Below are positions 46,780-55,499 of a stretch of 64,000 bases of DNA, piece by piece (position 1 is the stretch's first letter; each line of letters begins with the position of its first letter). Both the position numbers and the translations under genes were made by a program. Under the pieces are notes generated by a model. That model was not told where the DNA came from and made no database searches. It saw only the letters and a list, made by a program, of their open reading frames with translations. Source of the stretch: Candidatus Dormiibacterota bacterium (GTDB lineage Bacteria > Chloroflexota > Dormibacteria > Aeolococcales > Aeolococcaceae); the NCBI GenBank assembly GCA_003153505.1, contig PLZA01000044.1:186001-250000 (forward strand), written 5' to 3'.

Positions 46780-47346
46780 GAGGACGTGAGAAACAGGTCG
46801 TTCCGAGGGAAGGGCTGAACGGCGATATCGCATCAAGGAGCGGGGTATGCGTCTCGCTAAGCCGCCGGCCGTGACCTTCGCCTTCCGCGAGCGTGGAGGC
46901 CGAGTAGGCCCGAAACAGACGTTTGCTCTCGATCTGCGGGTATGAGGCAATCCTTTCGACTCGTGAGCATTCAGAACGCCGCGATGTAACGAAGCCTCCG
47001 ACAGCCTCGGGACCGAGGTCTTCCCGCCATAGAGTTCGAGCTCACCATTTGAAGAACGCGACGCAGTGGTTGATTCCAGCGGAGCCTTGATGACTCAAAA
47101 AGGCTGAATCCGAAACGATGTACAGCGCAGTCCGGTTCGTGATGCAACGACGTCGGGGGGCGTCGCAAGCGGGATCCCCGGCGGGACGGAGCGCGACGAT
47201 GGCGTTGTCGACCTCTCCTCCAGTCTCAGACCTGCCGTACCGTACTCCACGCGGCGCAGCACCGCCGAGTTGATCGTCTCGTCTGTGAGCTCGAGTGCCA
47301 TCGATCCGTACGACTACCCGACCGGGGGTACCCCTGAAACTAGAGA
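46780..47346. other. intergenic region, no gene recognised
   Basis: About 570 bases between two convergent pseudogenes. No coding sequence, repeat or RNA is recognised. Confidence 0.4.
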
Positions 47347-47369
47347 GAGCGCCACCCCGAGTGACGCTC
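47347..47369 (-). terminator. stem-loop after the phosphoesterase pseudogene
   Basis: GAGCG (47347-47351) pairs with CGCTC (47365-47369), extended by CAC/GTG with one mismatched pair. It lies about 20 bases after the stop of the minus-strand gene and is followed by a pyrimidine-rich tail. It is a plausible terminator. Confidence 0.45.
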
Positions 47370-47389
47370 CCCAGCGGCTACTAGTTTGA

Positions 47390-48540
47390 TCAGCTACCGA
47401 ACCATGTATTGAGGTTTGCGGTGCTCCCGAGATTCGTGTACCCATACGCTGAATCGATGCTCGCAAGAATGTTAGTCTCGTCACCAGTAAGTGTCTGACC
47501 GCCTTTGCCCGAAGCGTTGTTGCTGACGATGACTACCGGAACCGATCCACCCTTTATGGACTGGTAGGAGGACTGTGAATCGCCCTCGTCCATCGTGATA
47601 ATCACGGTCGCGGGTGCGCTACCGGTGAACCAGCTTGACGTGAAGATCGGGTCGATGTTGTTCTTCAGCCACGTGTCACCCTGTGTGACAGCGGCATCCG
47701 ACCCTGAGCGTCGGTGCAGGGAGCAGAATTGCTACCGTGCATATCGTCGCAGAGGTTGGGAGCCACGAACACGAAGTCAGGAGCGCCTGAACTTGTGAGC
47801 GCAGTCTTGAACGCAGCCGCACCGGGATAGGCGATGTCGTGGGTGGCGCAGCCGTTGTTGAGGGTGTCATCCGTGTAGACGAACGGATTGTGGCGACGAA
47901 CGTACGGATTGGTGGCAACATTCTTAGCACAGGCACTGGGAATGCTCTCGATGTACGCAGTCCACGGAACGCTATGAGCGAGAAGCTGGCCGCCGATCGA
48001 GGTATTCGATAGACCAGTTGTCGGATAGGCGTTAGGAACGCAGGCGTCCACCGTACCGCCCATCGAAACTATGCAAGCCGCTGACGGAGAGTTTGTGCGA
48101 GTGGTCGTGTAAGAAGCACCACACGCTGTAGTTGTGACGCCATCGCAGGTGTCCTGACTGCTAGTTGTCAGTGCGAGGTAGTTGGGCAGCGATGGGTGAT
48201 TGAACCCGACAAACCCGTTCGTGGTGGTGTCGTGAACATACATGTTGTTCGCAGCGAGAGAACAGAGGTATGGAGCGAGTTGTGTGGCCACAGCGCCAGT
48301 GTTGGCACCCGCAGTGACGCTCGACGCACAGGTGTTAGTGGCCGAGAAGCCGAGGGTACGCGAGTATCCAGCATTCTCTAGCATGACCACCATAACGTGA
48401 GGTGTCGTCGCAGTCGTTAGGTGATATTGAGAAAGAACCTCACCGTGCAGCGATGATGAGCTGAGAGTTGCGGTGAAGGCGGTGCTACCAGCGGATTCAC
48501 CCCCTGACAGATTGCCAAGATCGAAGTCAAGATCACTCAC
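47390..48540 (-). pseudogene. phosphoesterase-family gene, frameshifted
   Basis: The gene encodes an AcpA/phospholipase-C-like phosphoesterase. The N-terminal metal-site region HVMVVMLENAGYSRTLG and the HPSLPNYLALTTSS motif are clear. Near 47690 one base is gained or lost: the first frame ends QGRMPLSHRVTRG, while the second continues as DAAVTQGDTWLKNNIDPIF and, at the C-terminus, VIITMDEGDSQSS. Joined, the product would be about 380 residues long. Composition is less GC-rich than the surroundings, which suggests separate acquisition. A sequencing error at the shift is possible. Confidence 0.75.
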
Positions 48541-48584
48541 AGCCAGTCACTCCGATGCGCCGGTCTCGGTCGCGAACACTTGTT

Positions 48585-48952
48585 CGATGATATCACACCT
48601 CGCGCCAATCCAGTCTCCGTCTGAATCGAGATTGATTGGGGCGGTGGCAAGGCACGCCTCGAACTCGGGGGCACGATCCCTGCCGACGGCGACCTGTGGG
48701 ACCAGTTCGTCGCCGGGCGCGATGGGTTCGGGTGGGACCAGGCGATGATCGGTCTTGGCGCCCACGTGGCGACCGGTTGCGACGGTCGACCGCGCCGAAT
48801 CGTTGGCGTGGCCGGCGTCCGCCGGGGCCAGGGCTTTCGTCGATCGGAGCAGCGTCGACTGGGCGCGCGCGTCGATCAGGGCGGGGTCGGATCCCGCTGC
48901 TGCTACGGCAGCAGCGTCCCGCACTACGGTCTTCTACACAGGCGACGAGTGA
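48585..48952 (+). pseudogene. SRPBCC-domain protein relic
   Basis: Plus-strand pieces LELGGTIPADGDLWDQFVAG, then FGWDQAMIGLGAHVATG and, in another frame, ASIRAGSDPAAATAAASRTT resemble the C-terminal half of an SRPBCC-type protein. They are out of frame with each other. Its TGA overlaps the ATG of the regulator relic (TGATG), the order typical of SRPBCC-ArsR operons. Confidence 0.5.
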
Positions 48953-49095
48953 TGCCGCGACCTGCGGGCAAGATGCACGCCTTCGACGTGCTCGGTGATC
49001 CGGTGAGGCGGCGGATCCTGGGGTTGCTGGTCGACGGGGAGCACAACTCGGGCGATGCCGTGGCCGTGATCGAATCGGAAGACGGTAGCGGTTTC
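48952..49095 (+). pseudogene. ArsR-family regulator relic
   Basis: The frame from ATG 48952 begins MPRPAGKMHAFDVLGDPVRR and RILGLLVDGEHNSGDAVAVI, the N-terminal half of an ArsR-type winged helix. The recognition helix is not readable after about codon 48. The remainder is unrelated, so the gene is truncated. Confidence 0.5.
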
Positions 49096-49233
49096 GGGTT
49101 GGGGAGCTCTTCGAAGAGATATTGGCTGCCGCTCCAACTTGGGGTGCCCCGGGAGTTGGTCGCTATTGGACCTGTTCTATGGCTGGATCTCCGGAGTACC
49201 CTCGGTCCACTCGCCGATGCCGTGGACTGGCTT

Positions 49234-49479
49234 TCAGCGAGAGCTATGGTCGGCATACCGGCGGCTGGCGAGCCGGGCCACCAATGTTCGGATCAACTCA
49301 GGTGCCAGCGCAACGATGAACAGGAAGATGAGCACGAAGTTGACCATGGCGGTGAAGACGAAGACGATGAAGTCGATCAGCCGGATCAGGAACACGGAGG
49401 TGACCGCCACCTGAAATCGCTGAAGAAGGAAAGCGGTAGACGAGGTACGAGCCACCCGATCCAGGCAGCGACTTAGCAA
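49234..49479 (-). CDS. possible small membrane protein
   Basis: An 81-residue minus-strand frame with a strong hydrophobic block at about residues 25-65 (VAVTSVFLIRLIDFIVFVFT, AMVNFVLIFLFIVALA). It lies beside the regulator relic. No ribosome-binding site is convincing and no family is known, so it may be chance. Confidence 0.3.
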   Translation of the reverse strand: MLSRCLDRVARTSSTAFLLQRFQVAVTSVFLIRLIDFIVFVFTAMVNFVLIFLFIVALAPELIRTLVARLASRRYADHSSR

Positions 49480-49508
49480 GGCTCAAAGACCTTTGCTAGG
49501 GTGAGGAC

Positions 49509-50018
49509 ATGGTCGCGAAGGGACAGGCCGCGTGGAAGCTCCGCTTCTACAAGGACTTGGAGACGGGTGCAGTCCCGATGCGCCAGTGGCTGGATGCCTT
49601 GCTCGATGAAGACGAGGCAAAGGCAGTGGCCGTCACTGAAGCCTTGAAACGGGTGCTCGCCGTCCACGGCACCAACGTGTGTGAATCGGAATGGGGGAAG
49701 AACCTGGGCGACGGCCTGTATGAGTTTCGGATTCGACATCCAGCTCCGACCATCGCCAACATGTTTGCCCTTCCCAGCGACGCGGCAGCAGGGTCCGATA
49801 CGAGCGAAAAGAAAGCTCCGAAGGTACCGGCGGCTATCATCTTGCGGATTTTCTTCACGACCTACGGCGAGCGGGTGATCCTGCTCTGTTCAGGGTTTGA
49901 CAAGGCTCGCGACCCTCACAAGGGGCGGCAGCAGCGCGAGATCACGGCAGCGCGCCGCATGGTGACCAAGGCGCACGCTGGTCTTCGGGCGCGCCTGGCT
50001 GAGCAGAAGCGCCGGTAG
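49509..50018 (+). CDS. HigB/RelE-like toxin (Gp49-type)
   Basis: A 169-residue protein of the phage-derived Gp49-like HigB group. It has the usual N-terminal WKLRFYKDLETGAVPMRQWL, the core LGDGLYEFRIRHPAPTIANM, the strand ILRIFFTTYGERVILLCSGF and the C-terminal helical HKGRQQREITAARRM. A hydrophilic insertion of about 20 residues (SDAAAGSDTSEKKAP) makes it longer than usual. Toxins of this group cut mRNA at the ribosome. The antitoxin gene follows after 62 bases. Confidence 0.82.
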   Translation: MVAKGQAAWKLRFYKDLETGAVPMRQWLDALLDEDEAKAVAVTEALKRVLAVHGTNVCESEWGKNLGDGLYEFRIRHPAPTIANMFALPSDAAAGSDTSEKKAPKVPAAIILRIFFTTYGERVILLCSGFDKARDPHKGRQQREITAARRMVTKAHAGLRARLAEQKRR

Positions 50019-50080
50019 TGGGTCAGTTTCGAAGCGCCACGCCACTTGACACCAATATGCGCACCAGGCATAATGCCGAT

Positions 50081-50443
50081 ATGAACGCCGTAACCGTGGA
50101 ACCCGAGACTGAAATGGCCCTAGGCGAGAGCTTCGACGACTACCTTGAGGACTTCGAGGCCAAGCTCTCTCCACAGGGCAAGGTTCTCCAAGCTCTGCTC
50201 GCTGCCCAGTACGACCTCGCTAGTCAGGCGTTATCACTGCGAAAAGCTGGCAAGCTGACCCAGTCCCAACTGGCTGAACGCGCCGGAGTGAACCAGAGTG
50301 ATATCAGCCGGCTGGAACGGGGCAATGCCAATTTGACGCTGGCCTCACTCAACCGAATCAGCCGCGTCCTGGGCATGCGGGTTGGCTTCGTGCCACTCGC
50401 CCGTGCGTCCCGCCTCACGAGCGCGAGGGCCGCGTCTAGCTAA
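50081..50443 (+). CDS. XRE-family antitoxin (HigA-like)
   Basis: A 120-residue protein. The C-terminal helix-turn-helix at about residues 52-108 (LRKAGKLTQSQLAERAGVNQ, SDISRLERGNANLTLASLNR) would bind the operon promoter, and the acidic N-terminus (EDFEAKLSPQG) would bind the toxin. It follows the HigB-like gene, the order of HigBA systems. The ATG at 50081 is chosen. The tRNA-Pro fragment starts five bases after its stop. Confidence 0.85.
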   Translation: MNAVTVEPETEMALGESFDDYLEDFEAKLSPQGKVLQALLAAQYDLASQALSLRKAGKLTQSQLAERAGVNQSDISRLERGNANLTLASLNRISRVLGMRVGFVPLARASRLTSARAASS

Positions 50444-50447
50444 CCGC

Positions 50448-50487
50448 GGGGACCAGGGGTCGCAGGTTCGCGTCCTGTCTCCCCGAC
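50448..50487 (+). other. tRNA-Pro(GGG) 3' fragment, candidate attachment site
   Basis: Part of the anticodon loop GGGGA is followed by stem CCAGG, variable loop, T-arm GCAGG-TTCGCGT-CCTGT, acceptor CTCCCCG, A73 and C. A58 of the T-loop is replaced by C, so the copy is decayed. No 5' half exists upstream, where the antitoxin gene ends. It is probably an old attachment site. Confidence 0.65.
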
Positions 50488-50873
50488 AGGCGCGCAATTT
50501 GAGTTCGCGGCGAGCGGTTGTGCCGTGCGCGTTGGGCACCTGTCGGTGGGCCGGATCCAGCTGCTCGTAGCAAGAGATTGTGGCCGTCAAACGCATACAT
50601 AGCGCTTACAGTTTTGACCCCACTATTCAGGTGTGACTTCCTCGCAGAAGTCGGGCAGGTACTTGACACTGCGACCCCGAGGTGACTCGGCTGGCACGCG
50701 TGGCGCGTCCACAGCGCCGGCGCTACGCTCGCCCAGCGGGTGTCCGGTGTGCGTCCCTCGGCCCTCGGCTGGGTTTGCGCAGGCGCGGGCGGATCTACCG
50801 CCTGCGCCGCCTGCGAGCTGCGCTCCGCGGCGCCCGCTGAGCCGTCGCACGACTAGCTCAGAATGGAGGAGCT

Positions 50874-50996
50874 ATGAACGACACACAGTTGGTGAAGATG
50901 CTGGGTCCGTCGAAGCGCCGGGACCCGCGGGCAATCGCGGCGGACGTGGGTGTCGGGGACGCCACCCGAAGCCCGGTAGAGCGCGTCCGCACATAG
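50874..50996 (+). CDS. possible 40-residue peptide, chimeric
   Basis: GGAGGAG lies directly before the ATG at 50874. The peptide MNDTQLVKMLGPSKRRDPRA and further residues looks like a genuine N-terminus, but from about 50945 it runs into the antisense of the degraded paralog. It is probably a truncated gene start. Confidence 0.25.
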   Translation: MNDTQLVKMLGPSKRRDPRAIAADVGVGDATRSPVERVRT

Positions 50997-51267
50997 ATCG
51001 CACGCTCCCAAGACGCTTGCTGACGCCAGTGTGGGAGCGACCACCTCGATGACGTGGGGGATGGCGGGGAGCGTGGCCAACCGGGTGGTGGGATGCTCGC
51101 CGAGATGATGGAGGAGGGTACCGCGACTTGGCCATGATGGTCGCCCAATCGAGCGGGAGCTCAGGAGTTGCGTCAGTTGATTGGCTGCCGCGTACGAGCG
51201 CGGTGCCGACCTCGCCTACGAAGGTACCGGCAAGCTCGAGGGGTGCCTCCGAGTCTGTTTCGAGCAT
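50930..51267 (-). pseudogene. degraded paralog of the 10916-11461 gene
   Basis: The minus strand here reads LELAGTFVGEVGTALVRGSQ and STDATPELPLDWA, and in another frame SVLGACDLCADALYRASGGV. Both match parts of the protein at 10916-11461 in the same order. Frameshifts separate them, and the C-terminus is lost at about 50940. The DNA similarity is evident by eye, so the duplication is not ancient. Confidence 0.75.
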
Positions 51268-51382
51268 TCACGGATGTCAAACTGGTGCAACGCCCCTTGG
51301 TGGCTCCCCGTGACACGGTGAACCGCCTGAGTCTGGTGCAGCCCTCCACCCGAACGAAGGTCGCCACGCGGATCATTGGCCC

Positions 51383-52525
51383 ATGACGTGGACGTCGAAA
51401 CGCACCACCTGGACGTTCTTCCTCATCGTCGTCTTGGCGCCACTGGTGGCCTTCGGTCTTCTGACGCTCCTCCACCACACCCCGACGCCACCGGCGCCGA
51501 CGCCGACGCCGACGCCGGGGAGTCCGCTCTTGCAAGGCGAGGCGTGCGGCCTGGGTTCGACCTCATCCGCGACCGCGACCTCGGAGCCCGTACCAACCCT
51601 GGGGCCAGAGCTGCCGACACCGCGTGAGGGAGGAGCCATGGGCTACGATGGTGTTGCCAACGATATCGTCATGCTCGGCGGCCAGACCTTCCCCGCGAAC
51701 GGCGGCGCCGGCGCCAGCCGGACCCTCAACGACTCATGGACGTTGGATTCGCTGGGATGGCACCAGGACCATCTCGTCCCGAACCCCACACCCGGCGCAA
51801 TCGCCCAAGACCCGCGCACTGGGCACCTCATCATGGTTGGCAGCCCCTTGCCAAGCGAAGAGGCTCAGCAGACCTGGAGCTGGGATGGCAACGGCTGGAG
51901 GCGCCTGGCCGACCTCCCAGCGCCGCCAACCGTTGTAATGGGACTCGCGCCGCTTGCGGATCAACTGTTCCTGGTCACTCAGAATTCCCAGGTCACAGGC
52001 ACGCAGACGTGGGCGTGGACGGGCTCCGTTTGGGTGCTTCGCCATCCCGCCAGCAACCTTCCTCTGGGGGCAGTTGGACCGGTGATCTCTGCCGATCCGC
52101 TCCGCCACCGCGTTATCGCGGTTCTCACCGCCCTCCCAACAGCGGGCGGCGCGACCCAGACGTGGGCATGGAATGGATCGATATGGCGGCTCGTGTCCTC
52201 GACCTTCAAGCTCGGCCTCGACCCCACATCGGCCAATATGGCGCCGGACCCCCAGACCGGAGCTGTCCTCTTGTACATGCACCCGGTCGGCTCGATGGCC
52301 TGCACCTGGACACTCAATGGAGCTGTCTGGCGCGAGGTGAGTTCCAGTTCACCGGGTGTGGACACGGATTTCGGCGGCGCTTTGCTGCTGAGCGACACGC
52401 ATATCGGACGGGTGATCCTCATCGGCGGCGCGCCCGGACCCAATCCACTGAACATGTTGTGGGTGCTGAGTGGCTCCGTGTGGACGGCCGAGCCAGCTTC
52501 CGTCCTCGGCGCAGCACTTGGGTGA
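51383..52525 (+). CDS. membrane-anchored Kelch-like repeat protein
   Basis: A 380-residue protein. A single N-terminal helix (TWTFFLIVVLAPLVAFGLLT) anchors it, followed by a Pro/Thr-rich linker (PTPPAPTPTPTPG). About six repeats of the type W-x-W-(D/N/T)-G-x-x-W (TWSWDGNGWRRLADLP, TWAWTGSVWVLRHP, TWAWNGSIWRLVSS) form a beta-propeller-like domain outside the cell. Such proteins bind carbohydrates or proteins. The gene stands alone. Confidence 0.7.
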   Translation: MTWTSKRTTWTFFLIVVLAPLVAFGLLTLLHHTPTPPAPTPTPTPGSPLLQGEACGLGSTSSATATSEPVPTLGPELPTPREGGAMGYDGVANDIVMLGGQTFPANGGAGASRTLNDSWTLDSLGWHQDHLVPNPTPGAIAQDPRTGHLIMVGSPLPSEEAQQTWSWDGNGWRRLADLPAPPTVVMGLAPLADQLFLVTQNSQVTGTQTWAWTGSVWVLRHPASNLPLGAVGPVISADPLRHRVIAVLTALPTAGGATQTWAWNGSIWRLVSSTFKLGLDPTSANMAPDPQTGAVLLYMHPVGSMACTWTLNGAVWREVSSSSPGVDTDFGGALLLSDTHIGRVILIGGAPGPNPLNMLWVLSGSVWTAEPASVLGAALG

Positions 52526-52689
52526 CGCGCGCGAAGGCGCCGTTTGACGCTGATCGTCATGGACGACCTGCAGTCCCGAACTTCCGGCCACGTCCGATCA
52601 CCACGGACGCCCAGGCCGACCACAAGTACAGCCCTGCCAAGTGCCTCGGTTCGCATGCCAAGCGCATCAGCGGGACCCCCGGAGTTTGG

Positions 52690-53028
52690 CCGAGATGGGC
52701 ACGTCACACGTCGAGCGTCAGAACCTCACAATGCACATAAGGATCGACGCTTCACTCGGCTCACCAACGCGTTCTCCCGCAAGCTGGAAACCTCGCTGCC
52801 GCCGTCCCCTTGCACTTCAGGTACTACAACTTCGCGCGGCTCGACATGAGCCTCGCGACCCCCTATCCGCGCACCCCCGCGATGGCGCCTCGCGTGAGCG
52901 ATCACGTCTGGAAGATCGAGGAGACCTACGCGTTGATCGACCTCGACAGGCGCGAAGGCATCGGCCCTTGCTCGGAGAAATTGGCCATGTTGGGCCCTGC
53001 ACATCCAACCAACGCCGAGCGGCTCTGA
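52690..53028 (+). pseudogene. IS1-family transposase 3' relic
   Basis: In three shifted frames the C-terminus of an IS1-like transposase is readable: SHVERQNLTMH, then RRFTRLTNAFSRKLE, then HFRYYNFARLDMSL and TPAMAPRVSDHVWKIEE. The catalytic core is absent. This is an old fragment. Confidence 0.65.
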
Positions 53029-53795
53029 GCTTGGCTGGGATTGTCCGGTTCTTTTCGAGGTCGACGGCCACCGCCTGCAGCCGCTTGGCTCGTGGCGTGC
53101 TGCGCATTCGTTCGCCGGTCATCAGGTTGGGCTGCTCGATCACATGATCGATGCGGAGTTCGAGAACGACGCGGAGCCACACTGAGCGTGCATTTGGAAA
53201 CTGCTCCAGATGTGCTTTGGATGCAGAGTGCGCCGCACCACACCGTAGCGCATCAGGTAGAGGCCATTTGTGGGAAGCCCGAGTCAGCCTGACAACTGAC
53301 ACGGACGTTCAGCCGACGCAGCGTGCGGAGAGGCCCATCTTTTCGCTAAGTCCCCTTCTGTCGCCGCGCAACAGGGTTACATATGGAGGATTAGCCAAAG
53401 CGGTATTGATCGTCCTGCACGCTGGTGGCGCATGGGCAATGTCTACACACATCCCTAAACAAGTCGTTAGGACCTAACACGTCGATCGCGGCGCGTGCGC
53501 CTGACCATATTGACCGCGGCTCGCCAGACACTGTCGGGTTCGTAAATCTGCTTATTGACAGCCTCTTCCGCTGCCGCTATGCTCACCCGCGTCAGGTGGT
53601 TTCCAGGGGCGTGGACCGAGCTGATACTGATGGCTCGGCCAGAGCACCCGGAGGATGCGAGGGTTAGCCGACGGTGGCGCAAGGGGTTGCCTATCCATGG
53701 ACGACTCGGATCATCAGCCGGCCAAGACTGGTCAGTGATGTCGGACCAGCGCAGCCGAGCCAAGGGACTGTAGAGCCGACTCACATGAGCGCGAA
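53029..53795. other. intergenic region, no gene recognised
   Basis: About 770 bases between the IS1 relic and the MauE-like gene. It contains several short frames without support. The promoter of the redox/peptide cluster should lie in its last part. Confidence 0.4.
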
Positions 53796-54347
53796 ATGTT
53801 TGTCCCCATAACCGCGGCGCCCGATATCCTCGCAGCCGACACGCTGATCTTCGCCTCGGTCGGAAAGTTCACTTCGCCATCAGCCTTGGGTCGTGCTCTC
53901 GCCGATGTACTTGCGCTCAACAACCCGGTGCGTGCCGGCTGGATACGTGCTGTCGCGGCGGTCGAAGCCCTGGCGGCTGCAACGCTTCTCGCCTCGTCGG
54001 TCCTGGCTGTCCCCATTGGCTACATGCTTCTTGCGGCCTGTGGAGCTATTTTCGTGGCCTTTGGAGTCCTGGGTCGGCTGCGCGCGACCACTGCGCCCTG
54101 CGGATGCTTCGGCGCGCAAGGTCGAGAGCCTCTCGGACTCAGCAACATTGCGATCGGCTCCGCGTTTCTGGTGGTCTCCTTGCTCGGTACGTTCCGATTC
54201 CTGACGCCTGCGACCGCTGGCTCGGCCGCGACGGATCTGCCAACGATCCTATTGATGGCCGCGGCGGGTCTCGTGGCCCTCACGCTGCTATCCAACCGAG
54301 CGTTGATCCGTAGGCTGTCAGTCCGTTTGGGAGATGCACCTAAATGA
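53796..54347 (+). CDS. MauE/DoxX-like redox-associated membrane protein
   Basis: A 183-residue integral membrane protein with four hydrophobic helices. It has the MauE signature TAPCGCFGAQGREPLGLSNI at about residues 104-123, with a cysteine pair facing the membrane surface. MauE and related proteins take part in disulfide handling or cofactor maturation of periplasmic proteins such as the methylamine dehydrogenase light chain. The end overlaps the thioredoxin-like gene (ATGA). It is the first gene of a tightly coupled set and probably passes electrons for the cysteine-rich peptide encoded two genes downstream (inference). Confidence 0.75.
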   Translation: MFVPITAAPDILAADTLIFASVGKFTSPSALGRALADVLALNNPVRAGWIRAVAAVEALAAATLLASSVLAVPIGYMLLAACGAIFVAFGVLGRLRATTAPCGCFGAQGREPLGLSNIAIGSAFLVVSLLGTFRFLTPATAGSAATDLPTILLMAAAGLVALTLLSNRALIRRLSVRLGDAPK

Positions 54348-54958
54348 TAATCGCACTGGTGGTGACCCTCTGTCTGCTATCTGTTGGGGTCGTGCTTCTC
54401 TTCGCCATGATGGCCGAGCTGTGGTCCCGCCTCGCACCTCTCGCGCCCCTGAGCGGCGTGGTGACCGCCATCAGACCCCTCGACGAAGCGCGCATAGGCG
54501 CCAGTGACATCGATTGGCCGATCGAGCTTTCTCAAGTGCCTTTGCTCGCGGACGCTACCTTGGTCGTGTTCAGCACTTCGTGTGCGACTTGCCGCGAAAT
54601 CGCCGGTCAACTTTCATCCCGCGGGAGCGGCGGATCGCGCCTGCTGGACAGTCTATTCATTGTCGTTTCATGCCCGCAGGAAGAGATAGGCGAGGACTTC
54701 ATTCAACGCTATTCGCTGAGAGACGCGCCACACATTGTGGACAGCCGCGGGGAGTGGACCAGAACGCAGCTCGGTGTGCAGACCAGTCCAAGTGCTCTGG
54801 TGTTTCGGAATGGGCGACTCGAGAAGGCCTTCACGTTCGGAAGCGCGGAGGCTTTGCCACTCAACCAAAGCGGAGGCGAGCGCGAAGCGGCCAACGACAG
54901 CCACGCGATGGCCCTCGCGTCAGGGCGCAATGGAGCGCGGGCGAAGGAGGCCGGATGA
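54344..54958 (+). CDS. membrane-anchored thioredoxin-like protein (MauD/TlpA type)
   Basis: A 204-residue protein. One N-terminal helix (about residues 1-25) anchors it outside the membrane. The thioredoxin fold carries the redox motif VVFSTSCATCREIAGQL at about 74-90 (CATC), and the cis-Pro-like TSPSALVF at about 146. In mau clusters MauD and MauE act together on disulfide formation of the small subunit; the same gene order is seen here. Both ends overlap the neighbours by ATGA. A specific role for the next gene is inferred. Confidence 0.8.
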   Translation: MIIALVVTLCLLSVGVVLLFAMMAELWSRLAPLAPLSGVVTAIRPLDEARIGASDIDWPIELSQVPLLADATLVVFSTSCATCREIAGQLSSRGSGGSRLLDSLFIVVSCPQEEIGEDFIQRYSLRDAPHIVDSRGEWTRTQLGVQTSPSALVFRNGRLEKAFTFGSAEALPLNQSGGEREAANDSHAMALASGRNGARAKEAG

Positions 54959-55332
54959 GCAGCGGAGAACGACCGATGATCGAATTGCGGCGGCATGAGC
55001 CACTAGAGGCCCCGGCGCCCCTCAAGGACCCGGGACGCGGGATGAAACGACGCACGTTCCTTCTTCGCATGGGCGCTGCGGGCCTGGGTGTGAGCGCCGC
55101 ATTGTTTGGCAAAGAAACCCTCGCGAGTGCTAGCAACATCTTCTGCTGCGACTTGGCATATCCGAACAACCTCAATTCAGACTGCTTCGCTGACGGTCCT
55201 ACGACGACTGGAAAGTACAACTACGTCTGGTACTGCAGCTACTATGGCAAAACATGCGCATGTTGCGAGGACTATCCAGACCACCTATCCGATTACCAGT
55301 GCAACCCGTGTGTCAAAGGACGGGACTGCTAA
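54955..55332 (+). CDS. Tat-exported cysteine-rich peptide (MauA-like setting)
   Basis: A 125-residue precursor. Its twin-arginine signal MKRRTFLLRMGAAGLGVSAA starts at residue 30 (a second ATG at 55042 would start there), with a likely cleavage after ALASAS-like LASA. The mature part of about 66 residues has ten cysteines (FCCD, SDC, WYC, TCACCE, YQC, PC, DC), enough for five disulfides. It has one tryptophan, so a tryptophan tryptophylquinone cofactor as in MauA is not possible. Export by Tat suggests folding or cofactor insertion before export. I know no close family. Its overlap with the redox genes suggests it is their substrate. Confidence 0.72.
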   Translation: MSSGERPMIELRRHEPLEAPAPLKDPGRGMKRRTFLLRMGAAGLGVSAALFGKETLASASNIFCCDLAYPNNLNSDCFADGPTTTGKYNYVWYCSYYGKTCACCEDYPDHLSDYQCNPCVKGRDC

Positions 55333-55424
55333 TTGGCCAGATGTTGTTGCACCCGACGCGGTGGACTTCCCCTCTCGCCCGACGAGAACAGGCCCGCATC
55401 AGTGGTACTTTGGAGGGCGCATGA

Positions 55425-55496
55425 GTGATCGTTGCGTTCGGGGCATGGGCAGCTATCGGGGTACTCGCCAGCGTGGTCCAATCATGGAGTCCTTGA
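55425..55496 (+). CDS. possible 23-residue transmembrane peptide
   Basis: From GTG 55425 the frame encodes VIVAFGAWAAIGVLASVVQS and three more residues, a single perfect membrane helix. GGAGGG ends seven bases upstream, an ideal distance. The stop lies three bases before the next gene. An overlapping frame from ATG 55421 gives a less plausible 39-residue peptide. Short hydrophobic peptides often act as subunits or leader peptides. It is supported by start signal and spacing only. Confidence 0.4.
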   Translation: MIVAFGAWAAIGVLASVVQSWSP

Positions 55497-55499
55497 GGG

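Noticed and set aside
54955-55332. Methylamine dehydrogenase light chain (MauA)
   Set aside because: The setting with MauE- and MauD-like genes fits, but the mature peptide has only one Trp, while TTQ needs two, and no large subunit lies nearby.
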